A stretch of 64,000 nucleotides of DNA from Mesorhizobium sp. M4B.F.Ca.ET.203.01.1.1 (GTDB taxonomy: Bacteria > Pseudomonadota > Alphaproteobacteria > Rhizobiales > Rhizobiaceae). The position numbers and the translations under genes were made by a program. The stretch lies in assembly GCF_004791025.1 (NCBI RefSeq), contig NZ_SRUO01000001.1, forward strand, positions 1 through 64,000. Direction: 5' to 3'. This document shows positions 43,869-54,135 of the stretch, in pieces (position 1 is the stretch's first letter; every line of letters begins with the position of its first letter). The notes below the pieces were generated by a model. It saw only the letters and a list, made by a program, of their open reading frames with translations. It was not told where the DNA came from and did no database searches.

Positions 43869-44639
43869 TCAGATTCCGAGACGACCGCGAATCTGATCCC
43901 ATTCCTTCGTCAGGCGCGCGTTGTGCTTATGAAACAGCCTAGATGAGAGAAGGATCGCGGCCGTAGATTTGGTCGTCTCATAGAACGAGAAAAAGTCGAT
44001 CGCCTGCGATTGAGCTGCGGGTCGCGAGAAGGCCTGCTTTCCTGTGAACAGTCGAGTTAGATTATCGAAAACCTGCTCGCTGCGGATACGGAGCCATTCC
44101 ATCCGGAGCCACCGGGCGATGATATCCTCACTGAAGACCGCCTGAGCCGCGACAGCAAGGACTTCGAGATTCGTGGAGCGATTCAAGACGGCGACGAAGT
44201 AGATGACGAGGTAACCTGCGGTCTTCGTTCGCTGTCCGACGAGCATCTTTCGAACAATCTCGCGCGTGAAGAACGTGCTTTCCATGACCGACGCCGCGAG
44301 GCGCTTCAACGGGTTTGTCTGGTCATTATTGTAGTAGCCGACTGTCTCTTCATGCGTCAGCGTCACGCCGTAACTGTTCGACAGCAATTCCTGCCGGCGT
44401 TTGTCTTCGGCACGAGGAAAGAGATAGAGCTTCTGGACCTGTCCCTGGAAAAAGAACAGCAGCACGCAAACGATGAAGACGATCTGCACGATATCGTAGA
44501 CAATCGGATAGGCCACCTTGTCGGCGAAAAGCGCCGCAATCGAGAGGATCGAAACCACCCAGAACAGTCCAGATCCGACAGCTTCGGCCCGCTCGAGGGG
44601 CTTGTAGTAGTTGCCACCTACCGTATCTACCCTGGGCAT
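43869..44639 (-). CDS. S-4TM-like membrane effector of CBASS cassette 1
   Basis: The 256-residue protein has two strong membrane segments (residues ~22-38 and ~46-64), a basic soluble stretch with KKLYLF-like and NPLKRLAASVMES motifs, and a weaker hydrophobic pair around residues 140-170 (TAGYLVIYFVAVLNRSTNLE). The 2-plus-2 layout and the CD-NTases on both sides fit S-4TM, a predicted pore-forming effector of CBASS that would damage the inner membrane after signalling. The specific family match is by layout and context. Confidence 0.7.
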   Translation of the reverse strand: MPRVDTVGGNYYKPLERAEAVGSGLFWVVSILSIAALFADKVAYPIVYDIVQIVFIVCVLLFFFQGQVQKLYLFPRAEDKRRQELLSNSYGVTLTHEETVGYYNNDQTNPLKRLAASVMESTFFTREIVRKMLVGQRTKTAGYLVIYFVAVLNRSTNLEVLAVAAQAVFSEDIIARWLRMEWLRIRSEQVFDNLTRLFTGKQAFSRPAAQSQAIDFFSFYETTKSTAAILLSSRLFHKHNARLTKEWDQIRGRLGI

Positions 44640-44660
44640 CGATAGCTCCCTTTCCTCAAC

Positions 44661-46100
44661 CTACTTGATCACAGCGTAGAATGGCTCGCTAAAACCAACG
44701 AGCCGATCATCGCTTCTACGGATGATGAATGCTTCCGCCATGTGGACGCCGCGATATTCGAGCGCTTCCCAGCGACGATCACCGTCGGTAGGCTTCTCGA
44801 AGCCGCCCCGCCCTTTCTTGAGGGCCATCGCCACTGCCCCGGTATTGGTGATGCGCCACCGTACGTAGCAGTCAGCCGGCACCGTCTGGAACTTGTTGAC
44901 ACGGACGTCGAACCAGAGACCACCCCGCGGGGGTAACGCCTCGCCTGAATTGATCGGATGTCCCTTGCCGGAATACTGGGACGCGCGATATTCGGCGAAG
45001 ACTTGGACATTCCGGGAAACCTGCTCGGCGGGCTGCCAACGCGGGGCCTGGAGGTGGGATGGCGTCCGGAACCACAATGGGAGGATGCTGATACCAAAGT
45101 CAATTACGTTGTCGACTAGGCTATCAAGGTGGGCTGCCCCTTCCATGAGAAGCGCACTGGCCTGCTGCATCGCAGAAGCCTCCGCCTTCTTTACGTTCTC
45201 TCCCTTCGCAAAATCGTCGCCGAAGACCTTGCGCCATTTCTCGATGCTGTCGGAGCGGGTCTCGGCATCGATCGCTTCATCGATCCACTTCCGGTACTTG
45301 TTCACGAAGTTTCGGAAGTTCGCGTACTGGGTGTCGTTCCACAGGTCGGCAAAATCCTCGGTGGGGAGCGAAGGGTTGTTGACCCCCGGCTTGTCCGGCC
45401 GTGCCTGCAGCCAGTCGTCGAGCCTACCCATGATTGTCTGCAACGCGGTTGGCGTGTCCGCGAACCCGTCCGAATCCTTGTCGAACCACTCGATCCGGTG
45501 ACCGACGAGTGTCGTTAGAAGAACCGACTGGCAACTGAAACGCTTCTTGATGTCCCTGATGTATTTGATGAGCCGGGTCGCCTTGCGAAACGAGTTATTA
45601 CCCGAGTACCCGTTCTTCTCGCGCATCCATCGAGTGTATTCGATGGGCTGGGATTCGTCGAACTTATCATTGCGCTTGTCGCAGACTTCGAGCGTTCCTC
45701 GGTACTCGCGGTCCATCACCAGCGGAGCGATATCAATCTTACAATCGTCCGCATAGGTGATCGTGACGCAGTAATCATAAACGACTGTCTTGTCGGCATA
45801 TCGTCCGCTCTCAAGGAAAACGCGCCCGAGGTCCTTCACGTATTGAGCGGCACTCCAGCCATCGACCGGCCGAACCCTGACGAGCAGATCGGCGTCGAAT
45901 TCTCCGCCATCCACCGGGCGGATGATAGTGTCGTGCGCCCAAGAGCCCTGCTCGATGAAGGTGGAGATTGTCGGTTCCCAGTCGGATGCTCGAAGAAAGC
46001 TATTAATCGTCTCCGCTCGGTCCTCAAGCAGTGTAATACGGGTTTGATTGAGATTGACGGTATCGGATAGAAAGTTTTTGAAGTCATTTACAAGTTTCAC
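44661..46100 (-). CDS. CD-NTase with C-terminal AGS-C sensor domain, CBASS cassette 1
   Basis: The 479-residue protein has GSWAHDT at residues 52-58, DAD at 69-71 and a third Asp at 123 (KIDIAP), so the catalytic site is intact. After a helical middle part, residues ~340-479 form an Ig-like AGS-C domain: PADCYVRWRITNTGAVAMAL, then RRWEALEYRGVHMAEAFIIR and LVGFSEPFYAVIK. AGS-C is predicted to sense nucleotides and restrain the enzyme. First gene of the run; S-4TM follows after 21 bp. Confidence 0.88.
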   Translation of the reverse strand: MKLVNDFKNFLSDTVNLNQTRITLLEDRAETINSFLRASDWEPTISTFIEQGSWAHDTIIRPVDGGEFDADLLVRVRPVDGWSAAQYVKDLGRVFLESGRYADKTVVYDYCVTITYADDCKIDIAPLVMDREYRGTLEVCDKRNDKFDESQPIEYTRWMREKNGYSGNNSFRKATRLIKYIRDIKKRFSCQSVLLTTLVGHRIEWFDKDSDGFADTPTALQTIMGRLDDWLQARPDKPGVNNPSLPTEDFADLWNDTQYANFRNFVNKYRKWIDEAIDAETRSDSIEKWRKVFGDDFAKGENVKKAEASAMQQASALLMEGAAHLDSLVDNVIDFGISILPLWFRTPSHLQAPRWQPAEQVSRNVQVFAEYRASQYSGKGHPINSGEALPPRGGLWFDVRVNKFQTVPADCYVRWRITNTGAVAMALKKGRGGFEKPTDGDRRWEALEYRGVHMAEAFIIRRSDDRLVGFSEPFYAVIK

Positions 46101-46131
46101 ACTGCCCCCTCTTGATATGTGCTAGTCCCCA

Positions 46132-46329
46132 ATGGCTGTCGAAACGCTCACGTTCCCCGACGGACTCTCATTGGCGGAAGGAGAGGTACGGAAAGCCAAG
46201 GAAACAGCCGCTCGGGTTTGCGAACACGAACGAGATAATCTGCTTTACACGACCGAGAGTGAAAATAAGAATTTAACTCTCACACGGGGACGAATGCTTT
46301 TGGATAGATTGCGAGAAACCGATGCGTAG
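46132..46329 (+). CDS. Small hypothetical protein, divergent from CBASS cassette 1
   Basis: A 65-residue frame, rich in Glu, Arg and Lys, starts 31 bp from the divergent CD-NTase start. It has no clear ribosome site and no family match. It could be a small regulator of the divergent promoter or chance. Confidence 0.25.
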   Translation: MAVETLTFPDGLSLAEGEVRKAKETAARVCEHERDNLLYTTESENKNLTLTRGRMLLDRLRETDA

Positions 46330-46433
46330 CACGCGTGCGGTGACCAAGCCGAACACGTATTATGGCGTCCATGGTAATGTGGTCGAGCAGTACAAGATCC
46401 AGGGTGTTTGGTTCTGCCATGCGTGGAGAGAAA

Positions 46434-47069
46434 ATGGCTGCGCATGATACGGTACGCATTGTCGCGCACGACGAAGAATGGGCCGCGCGTTGTGCCGGCG
46501 AGGCGGAGGCGATCCGCGCTGTCATTGCACCGGCGCGGGCATTTATTGATCATGTAGGATCTACGGCGATCCGCGGTCTTATGGGCAAGCCGTGTATCGA
46601 CCTCCTGGTCTCCCTTCTCGACTGGTCAGAAGCACAACAAGTCGCCGCAACGCTGAAAACAGCGGGCTATGTCGAGGAGGAGAGTTGCGATAACCCACCG
46701 CGCATTTTTCTTGTGAAACCCGATCCCGTCACGCCCTTTCACCTTCACCTAGTTCCCAACGGCAACTCTTGGGGACAGGACATGATTGTATTTCGCGACG
46801 AGTTGTCCGGCGATCCAGACCTAGCGAGCCGCTATGCCGCTCTCAAGCAACGCCTTGCGCAGGCGTATCCGACCGACGCCAAGGCCTACACTCGAGGTAA
46901 GTCTAGCTTTGTCGCCGAGGTTCTGCGTCATGCAGCGGCGGCGTTTAGCAATGACCGCCTGCTGACCCATCAGCGTGCGGAGCTGAACCGTGCGCAGGCA
47001 TCAGAACCTGGCACTTGCCGCCCAATTTGGTGTTGCGGCCATCGCCGCAATCTCAGTCTATTCCAGTGA
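46434..47069 (+). CDS. GrpB-family (UPF0157) nucleotidyltransferase-fold protein
   Basis: Similarity begins at DTVRIVAHDEEWAARCAGEA. FIDHVGSTAIRGLMGKPCID is the family signature with a GS-T and a following Asp as in nucleotidyltransferase folds; HLHLVPNGNSWGQDMIVFRD and DAKAYTRGKSSFVAEVL complete it. Enzymatic activity of the family is unproven. The 211-residue protein has an unusual tail of ~35 residues overlapping the next gene by 80 bp. I use ATG 46434 (GGAGAG just upstream). It lies directly beside CBASS cassette 1 on the opposite strand. Confidence 0.75.
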   Translation: MAAHDTVRIVAHDEEWAARCAGEAEAIRAVIAPARAFIDHVGSTAIRGLMGKPCIDLLVSLLDWSEAQQVAATLKTAGYVEEESCDNPPRIFLVKPDPVTPFHLHLVPNGNSWGQDMIVFRDELSGDPDLASRYAALKQRLAQAYPTDAKAYTRGKSSFVAEVLRHAAAAFSNDRLLTHQRAELNRAQASEPGTCRPIWCCGHRRNLSLFQ

Positions 47070-47781
47070 CAACGCCACCCTTCTCAACTTCGCGCTCATC
47101 GGCTTCGGGCTTGCCGGCTTTTGGCTCTTGCTGGGCCGCAGGCAGCGGAAGCACCGCTCGGCTGGCGACCAAGCGCGCCGGGCGGTGCTCTTGGCGAGCG
47201 GTCTCAATGCACGATTCTCGGCAGAGCAGCGGCTTAGAATCTTTGACGGCTTCACCGCACCCATCGAAAACAAGCCAATGGTGCGCGAGGAAAGCTACTT
47301 TGCGAGCCGCGCAGAGCCGAGTTATTTCCGCCTGGCCGAGTTGATTGAAGAATCAGCATATTGGACGCGCGACTTGCAGCGCGCGAGTGCCCAAGCGATG
47401 CGCCTCGTGCTGGTTGCGGTTGCGCTTCTGATGGGCTTCACGCTCTGGCATGCTATGTCTTCGATGTCCACCGACGCACAGGTCTCACTTGCGCGCGTGC
47501 TGGTGGCGGCACTAGTTTTTCTGCTTTCGTCCGATACAGTCGGCACGATGATCGCACACAAGAACGCCGCCGACGCTATCGATGATGTCCTCCAACGCGT
47601 CGAAAGTGCGGCCGCACGTGGCTACACAGAGCCGGACCTGCTGCTACTCCTGTCGGACTACAATGCGGTCGTCGAAGGCGCACCAGTCGCTTTGCCGGGT
47701 ATATATCAACTCCGTCGCGGCAAACTCACCCGCAGATGGCGCGCTTATCTGGAGAATAAGCGACTAACGGAGCTGAGCTGA
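46990..47781 (+). CDS. Four-helix membrane protein coupled to the GrpB-like gene
   Basis: The 263-residue protein has two N-terminal membrane segments (about residues 8-23 and 32-48, with FALIGFGLAGFWLLLG), a charged soluble linker (residues ~50-135), then two more (~137-156, LVLVAVALLMGFTLW, and ~167-185). The 2-soluble-2 layout is like S-4TM effectors. It starts at a GTG inside the GrpB-like gene, preceded by GGAG 7 bp upstream, which implies translational coupling. No family is recognised by sequence. Confidence 0.6.
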   Translation: MRRHQNLALAAQFGVAAIAAISVYSSDNATLLNFALIGFGLAGFWLLLGRRQRKHRSAGDQARRAVLLASGLNARFSAEQRLRIFDGFTAPIENKPMVREESYFASRAEPSYFRLAELIEESAYWTRDLQRASAQAMRLVLVAVALLMGFTLWHAMSSMSTDAQVSLARVLVAALVFLLSSDTVGTMIAHKNAADAIDDVLQRVESAAARGYTEPDLLLLLSDYNAVVEGAPVALPGIYQLRRGKLTRRWRAYLENKRLTELS

Positions 47782-47991
47782 AGCGTCTCGGCGATCAACT
47801 CAGCCCTGCAGCTCACTAGCGTGCGGAAAGCGCGAGTGTCGGCTGCTACCGGAAGCTACCTTCGCTTCACGACGTGAGATGAGGTGCGACCAAAACCTCC
47901 AGCATGTTTAATCCCGATGTCTGCTCCCGGACACAGGCTAAGTTTCCCTCTACGGCCGACATCAGGCGCAAAGCGGTCATGCCTGGATCCA

Positions 47992-48984
47992 TCAGCAATA
48001 GTTCGAGCGACGGAGACATCCGACAAAACCATTGCTTTCAAGGAGATGGTGCATCCAGAAAGGGCTCAATTCAAAAACCTGCCGGGAAACCAACGCGCGA
48101 TCGGGATGTATTTGGATCGGTTGGCCGGCCGTCACGTCATAGTAATTTCGGGAAACCTCTTCTGGCCACCTGAAGCTTGGTTCAAATGGCACTTGCGCAT
48201 GAGGATTAAAATAAACGTGCAGCCCATCTTAGATGGCTCTCGCGATGAAATGAGGAATGCTGGATGTGCACTGAACCCTTTCCTTCTCTATCAATCTATA
48301 GCGGGTTGCCCTGACAAACCTCTCAATCCTGCTTTCAGCGACCGCCTTGCCGAAAGTCCCGACTGTGGAGAAAATGACAGCGCTGATCTCCTAATCGTTC
48401 GTGAAAATCCCCATTTCTACAGGCGCGCCGGAAGCTGTCGCAAGCGACCTTATCTTATCTTGTCTAAGCTCGGTTCCTTCAAGCACCGGGGCACCGATGC
48501 CGAAGAGGACCAGGTTGATCAGTTCATTGTTCTGCATGACGGATTGGCTACTATCGAAGGGGGCAATCGCAATGACGAACGGTCGGCCCTGCACATGGCT
48601 CAGCGAAGAATAGGGATGTTTTTTGCCATTGCTGCCTCGAACTATTTCCAACTTGTCCCTGATTTTCCCAACCAGCTTTAGCGCACCGCGATCCTTGAAA
48701 TCTTGATAGCTGGAAGGCAGCCATTCTTTGTCGCCCGCAGGCTGGTCCGATATCACCGCTTCGATGTTGAATTGATAATTCCCAGGCGCCGTCACGAAGA
48801 AATCTGGCGAGGATTTGGAATAGTCCACGCTACAGCCGAAGTCAGTCAAAGCCTTGTTGAGCAGGCCCGCTGCCCAGCTTTGAATTACGGGCATCACCTT
48901 GGAATAGCTTGGGTTGGATCGAATTTCGCGAAAGCTCTTGTGGAGTTTGCTGTCTGGCAGTCTCGGCTCAAATAAGTCTAGCAT
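47992..48984 (-). pseudogene. Hypothetical protein interrupted by two in-frame stops
   Basis: The 197-residue frame from 48984 ends at TAG 48391-48393. The same frame continues for 53 codons (VIFSTVGTFGKAVAESRIER, RLIEKERVQCTSSIPHFIAR) to TAA 48229-48231, then for another 78 codons (GLHVYFNPHAQVPFEP, SRNYYDVTAGQPIQIHPDRA) to 47992. The pieces read like one ~330-residue protein. SPDFFVTAPGNYQFNIEAV is reminiscent of a PD-(D/E)xK nuclease strand pair, but that is speculative. No family assigned. Confidence 0.5.
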
Positions 48985-49275
48985 TTTGAATCGTCCCTAG
49001 CCCATGGCTTCTTGAAGCTGCATGTTGATCGGCCGCAGCCAGAATTCCCGTAACCCTGCAGGCGACCGCGCTCGGTCAGCCTCAACCCGTCTTTGACTTC
49101 ATTCTTGGTCAGGCTCCAGCGGAAGGCCGATCACATCGATATGATGGCCTACGCGCAGTGGTGCCGCCAGCTGAACTCACACAGGGCGCTCGCATATCGA
49201 CAAACGGGGAGAAGGTGGCAATAGGGAGCATGAAAAAGTTGGGGGTCTCGTCGGCTCTGCGTTAGCCTGAGCGCC
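48985..49275. other. No gene recognised
   Basis: 290 bp separating the interrupted gene from the pRiA4b-type gene; it contains a possible promoter region for either, but no clear element. Confidence 0.3.
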
Positions 49276-49870
49276 ATGTCCGGTGTTGCAAATTCCCAAG
49301 TGTATCAACTCAAAGTGAGCTTGCGACGAATCTCGCCGATGATATCGCGCCGGCTGCTCGTTCCGGAAGAAATGACACTCTACGCGCTGCACCGAACAAT
49401 CCAGATCGCCTTCGGCTGGGAGGACTGTCATCTGCATGCTTTCAAGCTGCACGGCCGGCACTATGGTAGGACTTGGACCGGCGAACGCCACCGCGACGCG
49501 GCGGGTCGCGAGGTGACATTCGTCGATCTCCAACTGCGCGTGCGCCAGAGGATCCTCTACGAGTATGATTTCGGCGATTTGTGGGAACACGAGATCCGGG
49601 TTGAGGCCAAGCATGAGCGGGAGGGCGGCAAGGTCTATCCGGTCTGCATCGCCGGCGCGCGTGCCGGCCCGCCCCAAGATATTGGTGGCCCACCAGGCTA
49701 TGCGGCGCTCCTCGATCGGTTCCGCTTCGGCGACATCGAGCGGCTACTTCGTGGGGAAGATGTAGTTCGAGGACGATGATCCGCTGCGCACCTTCGAACC
49801 CGAGCGTTTCAGCCGGCGTGAGGTGAATGCGGCTCTGAAACGCGAACTTTCGCGGCTCACCAAGGGCTGA
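49276..49870 (+). pseudogene. Plasmid pRiA4b ORF-3-like protein, frameshifted near its end
   Basis: The frame starts MSGVANSQVYQLKVSLRRIS and has the family core HRTIQIAFGWEDCHLHAF, YEYDFGDLWEHEIRVE and GGPPGYAALLDRFRFGDIER. A shift near 49765 sends it to an early stop at 49779, while the conserved ending (FEDDDPLRTFEPERFSRREV, closing at 49870) is one frame over. The family is found next to transposons; its role is unknown. Confidence 0.75.
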
Positions 49871-49913
49871 CTGCAACCGGTCAACATGCTTTCCTCTCCC
49901 CAGTTCAGGAGGG

Positions 49914-50524
49914 ATGTGGATGGGGTTTGCGATTCAACTCATGATCGACAGCGGTGACGCGGCGGTCGAAACGCAAGAGATTGTCAGCTTCGAGCGAACA
50001 GATGGGACGCTGTCGATCGATGAGCTCGGCCTAACGCTGGAAGAAGCAAAGAAGGCTTTGGCCGCGCTCCAGGTAGCCATCACGGAAAGGCAGGCCCTCG
50101 ACCTCGCCCGTCGCGAGCGGCCCTGTCCGTGTTGCCATCAGCCCACGCAACTGAAGGACAAGCGTACAATCACCGTACGCACGTGCTTCGGCAAGCTCGC
50201 GCTGCCGAGCCCACGATCGATATAGACACTGCCGATGCCAAACGGTGTCTGGCTTTGTCGCGCCTGTCGTGGCAGCTCTTCCCGAAGGAAGTGACCTTCA
50301 TGTCGGATGGCGCCTGCAATCTGCGAGACCTTCAATATTACATGCGCCCCAATGCGGAGCATGTTCTCGACTATTTCCACATCACCATGCGCATTACAGT
50401 GCTCCAACAGATGGCCCGCGGCCTGCCACCACCGCTCAGCGCCGCAGCGCCTGCGGCTGTCGCGACCCTCGAAAGCGTGAGGCACTATCTGTGGCACGGC
50501 AACGTCGCCGAGCGCTTGAGCTGA
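49914..50524 (+). pseudogene. ISKra4-family transposase with internal deletion
   Basis: The first frame has RPCPCCHQPTQLKDKRTITV and RTCFGKLALPSPR, the zinc-ribbon start of ISKra4 transposases. Near 50220 it jumps to the later part: LFPKEVTFMSDGACNLRDLQ, then NAEHVLDYFHITMRITVLQQ and SVRHYLWHGNVAERLS. The first DDE region and the C-terminus are missing. A dead element. Confidence 0.75.
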
Positions 50525-50755
50525 TTGAGGATTGCCGCCTCCAGTTCTGGATCAGGCTTTCCGATCTCCTCGACAGGAAACGCTTTTGCGCGCGGAGTCG
50601 GCTGCTCCTCGACTGGGGTGTCGTTCGTGCTCCAGCAGCCGGATCGACTCGCGAAGCCCATCAATAAGCGTTAGGCGTCCCGGAAGCGCGTTTACGTCGG
50701 CGTTGTGCCAGATTAGTTACGTGTTTAGGGTTGTGTAGAGGAGTCGCCGGGGCCA

Positions 50756-52631
50756 ATGACAATTGCAATTATTGCACCCGAGAAGTTCGCCTTCCAGGAT
50801 CTCGTGTGTGTAGAAATTGCGTATCGGTTTCGCGCAGTGAAGGACGCAACGCTCGTAGTTGAACCAAAATCCGGCGAAGACGGCACTCTAACCTGGTTCA
50901 ATCCACGTAACGTTCGGCTCACAGCGGAGATACAGATCAAGGGTGCGGGAGGCGTCGCTACCCTCGAGGATCTTGCAACGTATCTCTCCCACTTTCCCGA
51001 ACGAAGTGGCAAAAGCTGCCTCTTCGAACGGCTGTTGAATGATCCAGACCGGAGAGCGGTTTTCGTCCTTTCGGCGCGATGCGACGATCAGCTTCTGCCC
51101 TTTCTGAATGGAGGTAACGACGACACATATCCAATCCGAGCGGTGTCGGGACAGATTGCTCAGCTCTTCTTCAAAAAATTCCTTGCGACCCACCTGATCT
51201 CCTCCGGAGCCAAGGTCTCAAAGCTAGCCAAAGGAAGACGGCGACGATCGCCTCGCTCAAAAATCTTCCGGATTCGAAGATCGCTTCAGTTCTCTCGTTC
51301 TCTCCAGGATCTTTGTCATCGAGCAGGAAACCGACGCTTCGGTGGAAGTCAGGCTGCAGGCCGCTTTGCGTGCGCAGAGGATTGATTCACAATCCCTCCG
51401 CGGGGCTATTGCCCACCTTACCGATATCGTCTCGCATGCAAAGCGAACCCAGTCTGATATCATTGCACCGATCATGGAGCGCATTCGGCGACTAGCCCCT
51501 GATACAGTCGCGGCACCGGGCTATCTTCTTCGGGGCAGCGAAGGCAATCTCATCGATGTGTTGAATTCGCAGTTGGTCCTTCTTCTCAGCGGCCAACCTC
51601 GAACAGGCAAAACTTGGATCGCTCGAGAAATTGCAAGCGCGCTTCAGATGGCCGGCTTCGAGGTGCGAGTCGGCCAGCACGTCGATGAGGCAGAGCGCTT
51701 TTTGACCGAGGCCGCCGGGGGTGAACGGCTCTACCTCCTCGATGACCCTTTGGGGTCACGCGAACCGCTCCCCGGTGCGAGTGCGTCGCTGGCAACACTC
51801 CGTGGCTTAATAGGGCGCATTCCACGGAATCGACGCCTCATCGTCGCACAGTCCGAACCCGTCTTGCTGCAGGCCACTCACCAACCCAGCATCGAAAACT
51901 GTTCCCTAGGCACTCACGGGTGGGTGGTTGTTGGGGGTCTCACACACGACCTCGCTCTTGCCGTCTGGTCAAGAGCTTCGGAGGTGCACAGCGTACCGAA
52001 TGACCTCCGGCGACGCCTCGAAGCTCTGATCATGGATGGAGAGGAATTGCGAGACGTTGGCGCCATTACATATCTTGCCCAGACTCATGCGCAGTTGCCT
52101 CCCAATGCTTCTGACGCCGAGATTATTCGCCAGGCACGCAGTGACGCATTCGACTTCGTTGTCCAACTCGCTGAGAAGGGCCCGGCATATGAGAGTTTGT
52201 TGCGGGCCGTCGCCTTGGCAACGACAAATTCCACCGGTGCCTCTGATACGGAACTTTCGTTCATCATCAATGGCGGCGATGAGGAGCCCGGGCTGGTGCC
52301 AGAATTGGGAGTCTGGAGTTTTTCTGGAGATACGCCTCCGCTTCCCCAATATGGCGTGGAGCCTTCATTTACAGAAGATCAGATGGCAGCACTCAATGCC
52401 TTGCAGCGTCGGCGTGTCGTAGATGAGGTCGGCGATTTAACCTTGTTTTCTCATCCCTACCTTCGCGCTGGCGCGCAGGCGCTCCTCAGAGGGGACACTC
52501 GTCACATGCGCGAGCAGGTGAAAGCTCAAACGACTCGCGGTATCGCATGTCTTTCCGATCGCGTCGAGCTTGCTTCATCACCACCTCCCAGCTTGAGCCG
52601 TCATGGCCCTCGCCATACGCACGCATTTTGA
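50756..52631 (+). pseudogene. STAND-like NTPase, frameshifted
   Basis: The N-terminal frame (50756-51240) reads TIAIIAPEKFAFQDLVCVEI and NVRLTAEIQIKGAGGVATLE, a domain often placed before STAND ATPases. The main frame from ~51340 has Walker A LLLSGQPRTGKTWIAREIAS and Walker B ERLYLLDDPLGSREPL, typical of the novel STAND group that recognises phage proteins. Two shifts between 51220 and 51300 separate the parts, and the C-terminus ends early. It lies in the defence island between two transposon relics and the DUF2130 gene. Confidence 0.55.
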
Positions 52632-52839
52632 ACATGTCCTTAGGGCCCTTAGCACTCCAAGCGCAACGGAAGACGACGAACACCTTATTTTGAAGATAGC
52701 TTTGCCCGGCTTCATCCGCTTGGGCCGCCAGCACGAACACCTATGCGGGGGATAACTGGTATGTTCCTTTTTTGTTCTTTTCGAGGTGGCCGCGTTCCTG
52801 TATACATTGCAACATCTTTTGTTCCCGACGGAGTGTCCG

Positions 52840-54135
52840 ATGACTGTGCAGCCCAGGACTCTCAATGAGCCGACAATCAGCTGCCCGAGCTGCAAGACGG
52901 ACATTAAGCTCAACGAGTCGCTCGCGGCACCGCTGATTGCGGCCACGCGCGAGGAATACGAACGGCGCCTTGCGCAGAGCAATGCCGTCATGGCGGCGCG
53001 GGAAGAGGAGCTTCAGCGCAAACAGGACGCGATCGACGCCGCCCGGGAGGACATCGACGGCCAGGTCTCTGAAAAACTCAAGCTTGAGCGTGCCGGGATA
53101 GCAGCCGAAGAGGCCCGTAAGGCGAAGCTGCTGGTCTCGACCGACCTTGAAGACAAGGACAGGAAGCTGGGCGAGTTGGAGGCGACGCTGATGGCGCGGG
53201 ACGAGAAGCTCGCCGCGGCGCAGCTGCAACAGGCCGAATTTATGAAGCAGCAGCGGGCCCTCGACGATGAAAAGCGGGAAATGGCGCTGACCATCGAAAA
53301 GAGAATCCAGGAAGGGTTGGACGCCGTCCGCGTCAAGGCCAGGACCGAAGCCGAAGACGGCCTCAAGATGAAGGTGGCCGAGAAAGAGGAACAGATCGCC
53401 GGCATGCAGCGCCAGATCGAGGAGCTGAAGCGCCGCGCCGAGCAAGGATCTCAGCAGCTTCAGGGCGAGGTCCTTGAGCTCGAGTTGGAGTCGCTGATCG
53501 CTAGCCGCTTCCCGATGGACATCATCGAACCCGTCGCCAAAGGTGAGTTCGGTGGTGACGTGCTGCAGCGCGTGGTGGGACCGGCCGGCCAGCCCTGCGG
53601 AGCGATCCTGTGGGAATCAAAACGCACTAGGAACTGGAGCCCGGGCTGGCTCGGAAAGCTCCGGGCGGACCAGCGTGCGGCCAAGGCTGACATTGCGTTG
53701 ATGATCTCCGAGGCGCTGCCTGCGGGGGTCGAAACGTTCGATCTGGTGGATGGCGTCTACATCGCCCATCCCAAATGCGCGATTCCGATCGCGATCATGC
53801 TCCGGCAGTCCCTCATCGAGCTCGCCAACTCCCGCCTCGCCCAGGACGGCCAGGCCACCAAGATGGAGCAGGTCTACGGCTACCTGACTGGCCCTAGGTT
53901 TCGCCACCGGGTCGAAGCGATCGTCGAGAAATTCTCCGATATGCAGGACGACCTTGCCAGGGAACGGAAAGCCACAATCCGCCTGTGGGCCAAGCGGGAG
54001 GCTCAGATCCAGGGTGTCATCGAGTCGACCGTCGGAATGTACGGCGATCTGCAGGGCATCGCCGGCAAGGTGATGCAGGAGATCGCGGGCTTGGATGTGT
54101 TGGCCATAGAAGCATCCGCGTCCATCCCCGATTGA
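52840..54135 (+). CDS. DUF2130 protein (coiled coil plus nuclease-like domain)
   Basis: The 431-residue protein starts with a short zinc-finger-like CPSCKTDIKLNESL (residues ~13-26), followed by a long coiled coil (residues ~30-210) and the DUF2130 domain, with ESLIASRFPMDIIEPVAKGE and GAILWESKRTRNWSPGWLGK. The E-x-K is consistent with a PD-(D/E)xK nuclease fold. GGAG precedes ATG 52840. The family's job is not settled, and it often occurs near defence genes. The DUF3800 gene follows 140 bp later. Confidence 0.85.
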   Translation: MTVQPRTLNEPTISCPSCKTDIKLNESLAAPLIAATREEYERRLAQSNAVMAAREEELQRKQDAIDAAREDIDGQVSEKLKLERAGIAAEEARKAKLLVSTDLEDKDRKLGELEATLMARDEKLAAAQLQQAEFMKQQRALDDEKREMALTIEKRIQEGLDAVRVKARTEAEDGLKMKVAEKEEQIAGMQRQIEELKRRAEQGSQQLQGEVLELELESLIASRFPMDIIEPVAKGEFGGDVLQRVVGPAGQPCGAILWESKRTRNWSPGWLGKLRADQRAAKADIALMISEALPAGVETFDLVDGVYIAHPKCAIPIAIMLRQSLIELANSRLAQDGQATKMEQVYGYLTGPRFRHRVEAIVEKFSDMQDDLARERKATIRLWAKREAQIQGVIESTVGMYGDLQGIAGKVMQEIAGLDVLAIEASASIPD

